Below are positions 1 to 6,617 of a DNA stretch of 11,667 nucleotides, in pieces; positions within the stretch are counted from its first letter, which is position 1, and every line of letters starts with the position of its first letter. A program made the translations under genes and the position numbers. The notes under the pieces were generated by a model that did not search any database, was not told where the DNA came from, and saw only the letters and a program-made list of their open reading frames with translations. Origin of the DNA: Oscillospiraceae bacterium (lineage in GTDB: Bacteria > Bacillota > Clostridia > Saccharofermentanales > Saccharofermentanaceae); NCBI GenBank assembly GCA_902795955.1, contig CADBNJ010000218.1:1-11667 (forward strand). Reading direction: 5' to 3'.

Positions 1-2
1 CG

Positions 3-707
3 TCCAAGGTCTTCAAATGTGCAATGCCCGTCATTGCCGCCTTCCTCTTCTACACCATGCTGGGAAGCAGAGCAAGGCTTGCCTGGGTCGGGTTCCTGGT
101 TCTGGTAATTTTCTACGTTATATCGCTTGCCGTGATGTACAGGAGAGACAAGGAAACAACAGTGCCTGCCATAAGGCGCGCACTTATTCTGGCAGGAGCA
201 TATACCGCAGTCTTCCTGACCGCATACTTCTTCACGGACTACATCAGAGAGGCTGCCGTAAGATCTTACTGGGAAGTTGCAAAAGGGGATACAGACATGA
301 TGGGAACCAGACGTCTGTATCTCTGGAAATGGGGGCTTAAGACTGTCCCTGATAACTGGCTTACAGGCGTGGGACTTGACAACTACGGGTATGTCTTCGA
401 ATCCTCTCCGGACTTCCATGAAGGAATGTACATGAAGGACAAGGCACACTGTGAATACATTCATACTCTGGTAACGCAGGGAATTCCTGCTCTTATCAAT
501 TACCTTGCCCTCCTGGTCTATACTGGTACAGGCGCGGTCAGAAACATTCTCAAGGAGTCTTCAAGAGAGAAGCGTGCCGTTACCTGGGTACTCCTCGGAA
601 TGTTCATAACCTATCTGGCACAGGCTTTATTTAACAACAGCATAACATATGTCGCCATGCACTTATGGCTCATTGCGGGACTTCTTATACCCAGAGGGCG
701 CACATGA
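3..707 (+). CDS. O-antigen ligase / Wzy-type polymerase, 5'-truncated by window edge
   Basis: This is the C-terminal part of an integral membrane protein of the O-antigen ligase/polymerase type (Wzy/WaaL superfamily), which joins lipid-linked glycan units on the outer face of the membrane. The frame is open to the left edge, so the first visible ATG (position 24) is probably internal; family members are usually 400 residues or more and only about 234 codons are visible. Visible signs are several hydrophobic segments (starting near VIAAFLFYTML and WVGFLVLVIFYVISL, then LILAGAYTAVFLTAYFF, and two or three near the end). Between them lies a large hydrophilic loop with the family-like pattern RRLYLWKWGLKTVPDNWLTG, then GVGLDNYGYVF and KAHCEYIHTLVTQGIPALI. 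The stop overlaps the next gene by 4 bp (ATGA), a typical operon junction. Whether it acts as polymerase or ligase cannot be decided; in a Gram-positive locus with its own flippase, polymerase is more likely. Confidence 0.8.
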   Translation, partial: SKVFKCAMPVIAAFLFYTMLGSRARLAWVGFLVLVIFYVISLAVMYRRDKETTVPAIRRALILAGAYTAVFLTAYFFTDYIREAAVRSYWEVAKGDTDMMGTRRLYLWKWGLKTVPDNWLTGVGLDNYGYVFESSPDFHEGMYMKDKAHCEYIHTLVTQGIPALINYLALLVYTGTGAVRNILKESSREKRAVTWVLLGMFITYLAQALFNNSITYVAMHLWLIAGLLIPRGRT

Positions 708-1852
708 AGATTTGCTTTATCAGATCAGACACCGGATACCATGATTCCAGGATAGAGAAAGAAATGTATGCTCTGTCCGGAGAACATGAGGTCTTCCTGC
801 TCGGCTGGAACCGCGGGCTGTCCGGTGACTCTGTCATACATGAGAAACGCAGGATCCGTGACAGGGAATTCGACTTCTATCTCATTCCCGAACCGGCTGC
901 CTACGGCGGCGGAATGAAGCGCATGATCGGACCGATGAGAAGGTTCTGGAAGAGAGCATATGAGTTTCTTTCTGAGAACCGTGATAAGTATGATGTGATC
1001 CACGCTGTTAATTACGATACCGTAAGACCTGCCTGCAAAGCGGCAAAAAGATTCGGTAAGAAGATCGTGTACGACATATTCGATTACTACGCAGATTCGT
1101 ATAATGCTCCGCTGCTGATCAAGAGGATCATCAGACGGTCCGAGAACAACTTCATAAACCGTGCAGACATGACCATAATCTGCAGTGAGGAGCGTAAATT
1201 GCAGATCGCAGGTTCACACCCAAAAGATCTCATTGTTGTTCTTAATACCCCGGAAGATACCGCGGTATCAGGCAGCTTTAAGCTTAACAGCGGATCTGTT
1301 CCCGGAAGGCCGAGAGTGGTATATGCCGGAATGCTTGTTTTCGACAGGTTCCTTAAGGAGACGGCCAAGGTCATGATGAGCAGATCAGACATCGAATGGC
1401 ACGTGGCGGGCTACGGCGTTCTTCAGCCATTTATTGAGGAGTGTGCCGCTTCACACGAGAACATATTCTACTATGGTCCGCTTGCCTACGGGGATATTCT
1501 CGCGCTCGAATCGCGATGCGACATAATGACGGCACTGCAGGATCCGTCAGTCCCGAACAACAGATATTCCGCACCCAATAAATTCTACGAAGCGCTTATG
1601 CTGGGCAAGCCGCTCATCATGATCAGGAACGGATCGCTGTACAAGGAGATCGAACGCGAAGGATTGGGCGAGATAATAGACGTGACTGCGGGAGATATTG
1701 AAGGTCCGATCTCTTCGGCGCTCGACAGGATCATTGCAAGGCGGAACAACTGGAATGAGATGAGCGCGTCGGCAAGGAAGCTTTATGAGGAGCAATATCC
1801 ATGGAGCAGATCGGCGGAGACGCTCCTTGAAGGATACAGGAGATTAATTTAA
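704..1852 (+). CDS. Glycosyltransferase, GT4-like (GT-B fold)
   Basis: A predicted cytoplasmic glycosyltransferase of 382 residues that would transfer a sugar from a nucleotide donor to the growing lipid-linked glycan. I chose the ATG at 704 rather than the in-frame ATG at 665. MKICFIRSD is a typical Rossmann-type first strand for GT-B enzymes, the codon overlaps the upstream stop as ATGA, and a purine-rich AGAGGG lies a few bases before it. The C-terminal domain shows RVVYAGML (about 204-211), a GYG turn (236-238) and PNKFYEALMLGKPLI (291-305), the nucleotide-sugar-binding signature seen in GT4 enzymes. Acceptor and donor cannot be read from sequence. The stop codon lies inside the 3' end of the opposing GT2 gene, giving a 9-bp tail-to-tail overlap with no terminator between them. 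Confidence 0.85.
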   Translation: MKICFIRSDTGYHDSRIEKEMYALSGEHEVFLLGWNRGLSGDSVIHEKRRIRDREFDFYLIPEPAAYGGGMKRMIGPMRRFWKRAYEFLSENRDKYDVIHAVNYDTVRPACKAAKRFGKKIVYDIFDYYADSYNAPLLIKRIIRRSENNFINRADMTIICSEERKLQIAGSHPKDLIVVLNTPEDTAVSGSFKLNSGSVPGRPRVVYAGMLVFDRFLKETAKVMMSRSDIEWHVAGYGVLQPFIEECAASHENIFYYGPLAYGDILALESRCDIMTALQDPSVPNNRYSAPNKFYEALMLGKPLIMIRNGSLYKEIEREGLGEIIDVTAGDIEGPISSALDRIIARRNNWNEMSASARKLYEEQYPWSRSAETLLEGYRRLI

Positions 1853-2818
1853 CCTTGTGTGTTTCCCCGTAAGCCGGTATAGCCTCATGGCAAAAGGTAT
1901 GTTAATGTAAGCCGCAATGGAGAAAAGCTTTGCCGGCATATAACTTATCCCCCGCAGGAAATACTTCTCATACCGCCTGTAATATGCCTTCAGTCCTTTG
2001 ATACACGGATGACCATACAACCTCTCGTCACACATCTTTATTACGCAATGATTCACAGCCATCAATACATCAGACCTTGCATAAACCGCAAGTTCGGGGT
2101 ACGTCTCCTCAATAAATGCACACCGCTCTTCGAAAACACTGATCATCCTGAGATTGTTCTCATTGAACGGCCTGTGGATCATGCTGTCATCACGGAGTGT
2201 ATAGTAATATGTAGCTTTATCACCGACCATTGCCGAATCTGCATTGGCAACGATTCTGTACATGGTGGCATCATCTTCGTAGTAATTGCTTCCTTCGGGG
2301 AAACGCACACCGCTGAACAGTTCTCGCTTATACATCTTGCCCCACACTGATGATGACATCAGCCTTGTTGTAAGGAGTGCTCGCATGGCTTCATGCCTGC
2401 CTTTGTAGAGACCCGGCTCCGTCTTCCTGTAACTGCATTTGCTGATACGTCCGTTATCGTCCGGATTCCATGCACAGCATGACATATCGGCATCATTATC
2501 AATGCAGAGCCTCAGCAGGTATTCCACATGATCCTGAGCAAGATAATCGTCCCCGTCGGCGAAAACAATGTAATCACCGGACGCGGAGTCTATACCTGTA
2601 TTCCTTGCATCGGCAACTCCCCTGTTTGGTGTATGCGTAACTCTGACTCTCGGATCGAGCCCGGCAAAGCTGTCGCATATCTCCCCTGTCCCGTCGGAAG
2701 AACCGTCATCAACAAGAACGACCTCAAGATCCCTGTGCGTCTGGGACAGTACTGTCTCCATAAGCCTTGGGAGGTAATCACTGACATTAAATACCGGAAT
2801 GATAACTGATACGAGCAT
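1844..2818 (-). CDS. Glycosyltransferase family 2, inverted relative to the cluster
   Basis: A 324-residue GT2 (GT-A fold) enzyme. It begins MLVSVIIPVFN, the normal N-terminus of this family, which makes the start at 2818 firm. Key motifs are DDGS (37-40) in the nucleotide-binding part, FADGDDYL (86-93) with the metal-binding DxD-type acidic cluster, and YYEDD (179-183) supplying the probable catalytic base. The length is normal for short GT2 enzymes, and the tail has a weakly hydrophobic stretch with basic residues that could rest on the membrane. It is the only gene of the polysaccharide cluster on the minus strand. It converges with the GT4-like gene (9-bp overlap) and diverges from the radical SAM gene with only 30 bp between start codons. 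No Shine-Dalgarno precedes the ATG; instead a perfect extended -10 sits where transcription would start at the ATG. It resembles the GT2 encoded at 3741-4727 in layout (VWGK, YED, DGDD), so the two are probably old paralogues. Confidence 0.87.
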   Translation of the reverse strand: MLVSVIIPVFNVSDYLPRLMETVLSQTHRDLEVVLVDDGSSDGTGEICDSFAGLDPRVRVTHTPNRGVADARNTGIDSASGDYIVFADGDDYLAQDHVEYLLRLCIDNDADMSCCAWNPDDNGRISKCSYRKTEPGLYKGRHEAMRALLTTRLMSSSVWGKMYKRELFSGVRFPEGSNYYEDDATMYRIVANADSAMVGDKATYYYTLRDDSMIHRPFNENNLRMISVFEERCAFIEETYPELAVYARSDVLMAVNHCVIKMCDERLYGHPCIKGLKAYYRRYEKYFLRGISYMPAKLFSIAAYINIPFAMRLYRLTGKHTRLN

Positions 2819-2824
2819 TAGTAC

Positions 2825-2833
2825 ATTATATCA
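2825..2833 (-). promoter_or_regulatory. Extended -10 promoter for the inverted GT2 gene
   Basis: Read on the minus strand, the bases are TGATATAAT, a perfect extended -10 (TGnTATAAT). The last T of the hexamer is 7 bp upstream of the A of the start codon at 2818, so standard spacing puts +1 at that A. No good -35 is visible, which extended -10 promoters tolerate. No Shine-Dalgarno is present, in keeping with a leaderless transcript. Confidence 0.5.
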
Positions 2834-2842
2834 TGATAAAAT
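2834..2842 (+). promoter_or_regulatory. Extended -10 promoter for the radical SAM gene
   Basis: The plus strand reads TGATAAAAT, an extended -10 with one mismatch to TATAAT. The hexamer (2837-2842) is placed so that +1 would be position 2849, the A of the radical SAM start codon. No Shine-Dalgarno is seen before that ATG. An alternative hexamer TATCAT (2829-2834), with CTGATA 17 bp upstream, would start transcription a few bases earlier. Confidence 0.4.
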
Positions 2843-2848
2843 AACCTT

Positions 2849-3760
2849 ATGCCTGTCCGGAAAAGAATATTACATATAGCTGCATCTGCCGCACGCAACA
2901 TGCACCTCTGGCCCCTTATCGCAAGAACAGGGGCATTCAATCGTGCCCGGAGAAGGAAATACCCTGATACCATAGTCCACCTTGACGTTGTTATCACCGA
3001 GCGCTGTACGTTAAGATGCAGAGACTGCTCCAACCTGATGCAGCATTACCGTAAGCCTGAGGATCCGGGCGTCGATGAAGTTATTTATTCTCTCAAAAGA
3101 CTGCTGTCCTCCATGAGGATCGAACAGCTTAAGATACTGGGCGGAGAACCTCTCATCTGTCAGGGAGCATTGACAAAGCTCCTTGAATTTCTGGGCAAAG
3201 ATGCCGGTGGCAGGATAGGTCATATAGACATCATCACTAACGGCACACTGCTTCCTTCTGAGGAATGCCTGAAAGCCATGAGAAGTAATCCGAAGGTCAG
3301 GATCTTCTTCAGCAATTACGGCAGCCTGTCTTCGAAGCAGGAGGAGTTTGCGGGGATCTGCAGCCGCGAAGGGATCAGATACGAGATTGCAGACGAGGAA
3401 TTCTGGTGGGACTTTGGAGATCTGAAGGAACGTAACGAGAACGCCAGACGTACCGGGCACAGGTTCGCCGGATGTTACTCAAGAAGACTTTGCACCACCC
3501 TGTACCGGGGCAGGTTATATGTTTGTCCCAGGCAGGCACATATGACAAGACTCGGAATTATTCCGGAGGACATATCAGGAACCGTTGACATATCAAGACC
3601 CGAATATGATGATCCCGCCATACTGCGCGGCGCCGTATATGAACTTATCGACAGAAAGGAATACATACCGGCATGCAGGTACTGCGGCTGTGATTCGAAC
3701 ACCAGGATCCCAAGAGCAATTCAGGAAGAGAGGTCCACAGATGTCACCTGCCGCTCCTGA
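2849..3760 (+). CDS. Radical SAM enzyme of a polysaccharide locus, with extra C-terminal cysteines
   Basis: A 303-residue radical SAM protein. The cluster-binding motif CxxxCxxC is at C53, C57 and C60 (ERCTLRCRDC), and the SAM-binding GGEP motif is at 98-101, after the normal spacing. The C-terminal third has further cysteines at 209, 215, 226, 276, 279 and 281 (including RLYVCPR and ACRYCGC). These resemble the auxiliary Fe-S ligands of SPASM/twitch-type enzymes. The 45-residue basic, partly hydrophobic N-terminus is of a kind that precedes the radical SAM domain in such locus proteins, so I keep the ATG at 2849; ATG 2900 is an alternative. Its setting among glycosyltransferases suggests it modifies a sugar, a lipid-linked intermediate or a non-sugar substituent, but the substrate cannot be named. 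Its 3' end overlaps the next GT2 gene by 20 bp, so it is co-transcribed with it. Confidence 0.85.
   Translation: MPVRKRILHIAASAARNMHLWPLIARTGAFNRARRRKYPDTIVHLDVVITERCTLRCRDCSNLMQHYRKPEDPGVDEVIYSLKRLLSSMRIEQLKILGGEPLICQGALTKLLEFLGKDAGGRIGHIDIITNGTLLPSEECLKAMRSNPKVRIFFSNYGSLSSKQEEFAGICSREGIRYEIADEEFWWDFGDLKERNENARRTGHRFAGCYSRRLCTTLYRGRLYVCPRQAHMTRLGIIPEDISGTVDISRPEYDDPAILRGAVYELIDRKEYIPACRYCGCDSNTRIPRAIQEERSTDVTCRS
3723..3733 (+). promoter_or_regulatory. Ribosome binding site deciding the GT2 start at 3741
   Basis: AGGAAGAGAGG lies inside the end of the radical SAM gene, 7 bases before the ATG at 3741. It supports 3741 over the upstream in-frame ATG at 3585, which would add about 52 residues of non-family sequence. 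Confidence 0.65.
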
Positions 3761-4727
3761 AGTATCGGTCATTATTCCTGCTCACAACGCAGGCAGATAT
3801 CTGACAGAGTGCATCAACAGCATTATCTGTCAGTCTTTTGCAGATTGGGAACTGCTTATAGCGGATGACGGATCTACGGACAACACATATGACATAGCAG
3901 CCGCTTTCGCCCGTGAAGATGACAGGATTAAAGTGATCCGTCTGAAGGGATCCGGCGTATCATGTGCAAGGAACGCCTGCGCAGATAAGGCAACCGGTAA
4001 ATATATTGCTTTCGTAGACGGCGATGACCGCCTGGACAAGGATTATCTCAAGGAACTGATACGTCATGCTCAGGACAGCAATGCGGACATAACACAGTGC
4101 TCATTCCTCTGCTTCGATGATGCCGGCAATTCAACTCCCGGCACGGACAAAACAAACATGATATGTCATGGACAGCCTGAGATAATGAACTCTTACTTCA
4201 CCGGCCCGACCGGGAATATCAGGATAAGTGTCTGGGGCAAGTTGTTCAGGATGGATACATTCGAAGGCATCCGCTTTGACCCGCTCCTGCACATATATGA
4301 AGATGCATATTATATTTATCTCTGCTGCAGGAACGCGAAGACAGTATGTGTTTTTGATACGCCCCTGTATCACTACCGTCAGCACGAAGGGTCTGTCATG
4401 CATTCCGGACTTGGAGATCATTATAACGACTATTTCCGCGTTTTTGACATACAGCAGAAGGAAATGAAGGACGACAGATCTTTGCTGATCAGGATATCAC
4501 GACGCAAAGCCGTGACAGCTCTGTGGCTCATGGGATTCTTTATTACGGCAGGAGACAGGAGAAAGCTGTGGCATCTCCGCCAAAAAGCGCTGGAGGAATA
4601 CGGAAGGATCCTTTTGTCTCCGGTCCCTCTATTACTCAAGATCAAGCTCACGGCTGTTGCCGTAATGCCTCATGTGTACTTTGCGGCGCTTAAGCGAAAG
4701 AAGGTGACCGGCAATGCGCAAGTATGA
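3741..4727 (+). CDS. Glycosyltransferase family 2
   Basis: A 328-residue GT2 (GT-A fold) enzyme. From the ATG at 3741 the protein starts MSPAAPEVSVIIPAHNAG, the expected family N-terminus, and a good ribosome binding site stands just upstream. Motifs are ADDGS (41-45), FVDGDD (91-96) with the acidic metal-binding residues, VWGKLF (164-169), and YEDAY (186-190) for the probable base. The C-terminus is hydrophobic and basic (about 293-322), which may be a membrane-associated tail suited to a lipid-linked acceptor. It overlaps the radical SAM gene by 20 bp and the methyltransferase gene downstream by 14 bp, so the three probably form one translationally coupled unit. It is similar in layout to the inverted GT2 gene at 1844-2818. 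Donor and acceptor sugars are unknown. Confidence 0.87.
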   Translation: MSPAAPEVSVIIPAHNAGRYLTECINSIICQSFADWELLIADDGSTDNTYDIAAAFAREDDRIKVIRLKGSGVSCARNACADKATGKYIAFVDGDDRLDKDYLKELIRHAQDSNADITQCSFLCFDDAGNSTPGTDKTNMICHGQPEIMNSYFTGPTGNIRISVWGKLFRMDTFEGIRFDPLLHIYEDAYYIYLCCRNAKTVCVFDTPLYHYRQHEGSVMHSGLGDHYNDYFRVFDIQQKEMKDDRSLLIRISRRKAVTALWLMGFFITAGDRRKLWHLRQKALEEYGRILLSPVPLLLKIKLTAVAVMPHVYFAALKRKKVTGNAQV

Positions 4728-5655
4728 CCGCAATGCAGCCTTCAATATCCTCTTCAAGGCGATCCTGGCGGTTGTCACGGGTGCCGGATGCTTTATGCTC
4801 CTGAGATATCTTTGCAGGTTCGATCTGTCCGTATCTGCGGCTGTATCCGCTTTGGCAGCGCTGTTAGTTGTCCTGCTGTTCTCTTTCCTTCTCAGATACA
4901 CAAGATTCTATTACGCATATTATTCCTTCGTGTCGCATTTCCTGTTTACGGATAAGGCCGGGAATGTGTATTGTCCCTGCTGCGGCAAGCATTTCGGGCA
5001 GTTCAGAGATGAGAGATTCTATGAAGATACATCACGCTTCAATCCATCCGCGTTTGCAGGAGCCAAGCAGGATGTAATCTGCGATTTCTGCCGTTCCGCA
5101 CCGCGACACAGGATAATCGCCGAATGGGCTGATCTGCACATTAATAAGCTGAGATCTTCAAGAATACTTTACTTCGCGCCGGAATTATCCATGATGCTCT
5201 GGTTCAGGCGAAAAGGCATACATCCCTCAACGGCTGATCTGTACGACAGAAGGGCAGCCCTCAGGCTGGATATAACGGCGATCGATCTTCCGGACAACTC
5301 TCAGGATATTGTTGTGTGCAATCATGTTCTCGAGCATGTATCGGATTATGAACTTGCCCTGTCAGAGCTTCACCGGATCCTGCGCAGCAGGGGTATCCTG
5401 ATAATCAGCTTCCCGGTAGATCCTTCTTCAGACAGTGTCATCGAGATGAAGGACAGTACCCCTGAGGAGAGGATCAGATACTGCGGCCAGCATGATCATC
5501 TGCGGCTATTCGGGAATAACAGTGCCGGCATATTGGAGAAGGCGGGATTTGAAGTCAGTACCATAGACCTGACAGATATACCTGATGATATCATGCCTGT
5601 CACCGGTCCCGCCTGCTACGATACCAACAAGATATTCTGCTGTATCAGAAAGTAA
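4714..5655 (+). CDS. Membrane-anchored zinc-ribbon SAM methyltransferase
   Basis: A 313-residue protein with three parts. Residues about 13-33 and 39-61 are two hydrophobic helices. Then comes a Cys4 element, C87-x2-C90 (YCPCC) and C123-x2-C126 (CDFC), likely to bind zinc and followed by SAPRHR. From about 149 there is a class I methyltransferase-like domain with ILYFAPE (151-157), LDITAIDLPDNSQDIVVCNH (185-204), VLEHVSDYELALSELHRILR and GILIISFP. The strand-one motif is AFPE-like (FAPE) rather than the usual glycine-rich DxGxG, which I recall in this zinc-ribbon methyltransferase group. The likely role is methylating a glycan or lipid-linked intermediate at the cytoplasmic membrane face; the substrate is unknown. 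The start at 4714 is supported by AAGGTGA (4701-4707) at good spacing, and it overlaps the preceding GT2 gene by 14 bp. Confidence 0.75.
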   Translation: MRKYDRNAAFNILFKAILAVVTGAGCFMLLRYLCRFDLSVSAAVSALAALLVVLLFSFLLRYTRFYYAYYSFVSHFLFTDKAGNVYCPCCGKHFGQFRDERFYEDTSRFNPSAFAGAKQDVICDFCRSAPRHRIIAEWADLHINKLRSSRILYFAPELSMMLWFRRKGIHPSTADLYDRRAALRLDITAIDLPDNSQDIVVCNHVLEHVSDYELALSELHRILRSRGILIISFPVDPSSDSVIEMKDSTPEERIRYCGQHDHLRLFGNNSAGILEKAGFEVSTIDLTDIPDDIMPVTGPACYDTNKIFCCIRK

Positions 5656-5659
5656 GACA

Positions 5660-5668
5660 TGTTATAAT
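5660..5668 (+). promoter_or_regulatory. Possible internal extended -10 promoter before fkbM-type gene
   Basis: The 59-bp gap between the two methyltransferase genes contains TGTTATAAT, a perfect extended -10. Transcription would start near 5675, leaving a leader of about 40 bases with a small GC-rich hairpin (TCCG/CGGA, 5681-5692) and a ribosome binding site AAGGA (5702-5706). No convincing -35 is seen. It would give the FkbM and flippase genes a promoter of their own. Confidence 0.45.
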
Positions 5669-5714
5669 CCTCTTAACTGGTCCGCGGCCGGAAAACTGCA
5701 GTAAGGAATGTGAT

Positions 5715-6611
5715 ATGGGGCTGATAGACAAGGCCGGCAAGAAAGTATTGCTGGGACTCCCGGATAAGAAACTCATAAGTCTTGCAAGAGAGAGCATGCC
5801 TTATATCAGCGTGCAGGCGGACGGACTGTCGTTTATCTTTAAGAATACCGATCATTCCATCCTTGATAATATGGTAGAACAGAAGAAGGTCTGGTCCAGA
5901 GATGAGATGGATTACATACTCGGCTACTTTGAGCGGCATTCATCACGTCCTGCGGCCGTGATCGATATAGGTGCAAATGTCGGAACTTCGATAATCTATT
6001 TCAGGGACAGACTTGGGAGCAGCTGCAGTTACTATGCCATAGAGCCCGTTGAGGAGAACTATAATCTCCTCAATGCAAATTGTGCAATCAACGGCTTTGA
6101 AGATATCACTACAATAAGATGCGGCGTATCAGAGACAAGGTGTGAAGCGAAGATGGAGATAGATCCTGACAGCATGGCCACTTGCAGGGTAGCAGGCTCT
6201 GATGATACGGGACTCGTATATTCCGGAGACAGCAGGTCTTCCTTAAGCGAAGATATACCTTTCATAACCATCGATGACTTCGCTGCCGGGCACGGTATCG
6301 GAACAGCCACCCCTCTTATCTTCTGGATCGACGTCGAAGGCCATGAGCCCGAGGTGTTCAGAGGCGGCAAAAAGACTTTTGCCAATACTGACTCCTGCGT
6401 TTTCTGCGAGTTTAATCCGAAACTGTATAAATACAATGGAAGATACGACGGATTTATGGAAGACATAAAGGAATGCTTCAGCGGTTTTATCTGTTATGAA
6501 CAGTCCGCGCCCGGTGAGTATTTATTCAGGAATATCGATGAGATAGACCGCATAGCAGATGAGAACAATATGGAACAATGCAATCTGTTCCTCGTTAAAC
6601 AAAGGAACTGA
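5715..6611 (+). CDS. FkbM family methyltransferase
   Basis: A 298-residue SAM-dependent O-methyltransferase of the FkbM family. Clear signatures are the SAM-binding VIDIGANVGTSIIYF (82-96), the acidic end of the second strand in YAIEPVEENYNLL (107-119), and the family hallmark FWIDVEGHEPEVFRGG (203-218). About 75 residues precede the methyltransferase fold, which is common in members from polysaccharide loci. It probably O-methylates a sugar hydroxyl of the repeat unit or the chain end. AAGGA at 5702-5706 is a suitable ribosome binding site for the ATG at 5715. The gene is followed after 6 bp by the flippase gene. With the zinc-ribbon enzyme upstream, it makes two methyltransferases in the locus. 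Confidence 0.9.
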   Translation: MGLIDKAGKKVLLGLPDKKLISLARESMPYISVQADGLSFIFKNTDHSILDNMVEQKKVWSRDEMDYILGYFERHSSRPAAVIDIGANVGTSIIYFRDRLGSSCSYYAIEPVEENYNLLNANCAINGFEDITTIRCGVSETRCEAKMEIDPDSMATCRVAGSDDTGLVYSGDSRSSLSEDIPFITIDDFAAGHGIGTATPLIFWIDVEGHEPEVFRGGKKTFANTDSCVFCEFNPKLYKYNGRYDGFMEDIKECFSGFICYEQSAPGEYLFRNIDEIDRIADENNMEQCNLFLVKQRN

Positions 6612-6617
6612 TCCGGG

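Larger units (their letters stand above)
2825..2842. repeat. 18-bp near-perfect palindrome centred between divergent start codons
   Basis: ATTATATCATGATAAAAT is its own reverse complement except for one base pair (2828/2839). Its perfect core TATCATGATA spans 2829-2838. The centre of symmetry (between 2833 and 2834) is exactly midway between the two start codons, whose first bases are 2818 and 2849. Each half supplies the TG and the -10 hexamer of one strand. It could equally serve as an operator for a dimeric regulator. Confidence 0.7.

Noticed and set aside
665..703. Start of the GT4-like gene at 665
   Set aside because: The 13 added residues overlap the upstream gene and precede the typical MKICFIRSD start; the ATGA junction at 704 is the normal operon arrangement.
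1844..2818. Phase-variable invertible segment around the inverted GT2 gene
   Set aside because: No inverted repeats were found at the ends and no recombinase gene is in the window; only a 7-bp direct repeat is present, which fits insertion or deletion rather than inversion.
3011..3460. A 149-codon minus-strand frame inside the radical SAM gene
   Set aside because: The plus-strand frame has clear radical SAM motifs, and the antisense product shows no recognisable domain or start signal; it is a shadow of the coding frame.
3585..3740. N-terminal extension of the GT2 gene from the ATG at 3585
   Set aside because: The added residues lie entirely within the radical SAM gene and do not resemble GT2 sequence, and a good ribosome binding site points to 3741.
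6059..6466. A 135-codon minus-strand frame inside the FkbM gene
   Set aside because: It lies wholly within a strongly supported FkbM methyltransferase and shows no motif of its own.
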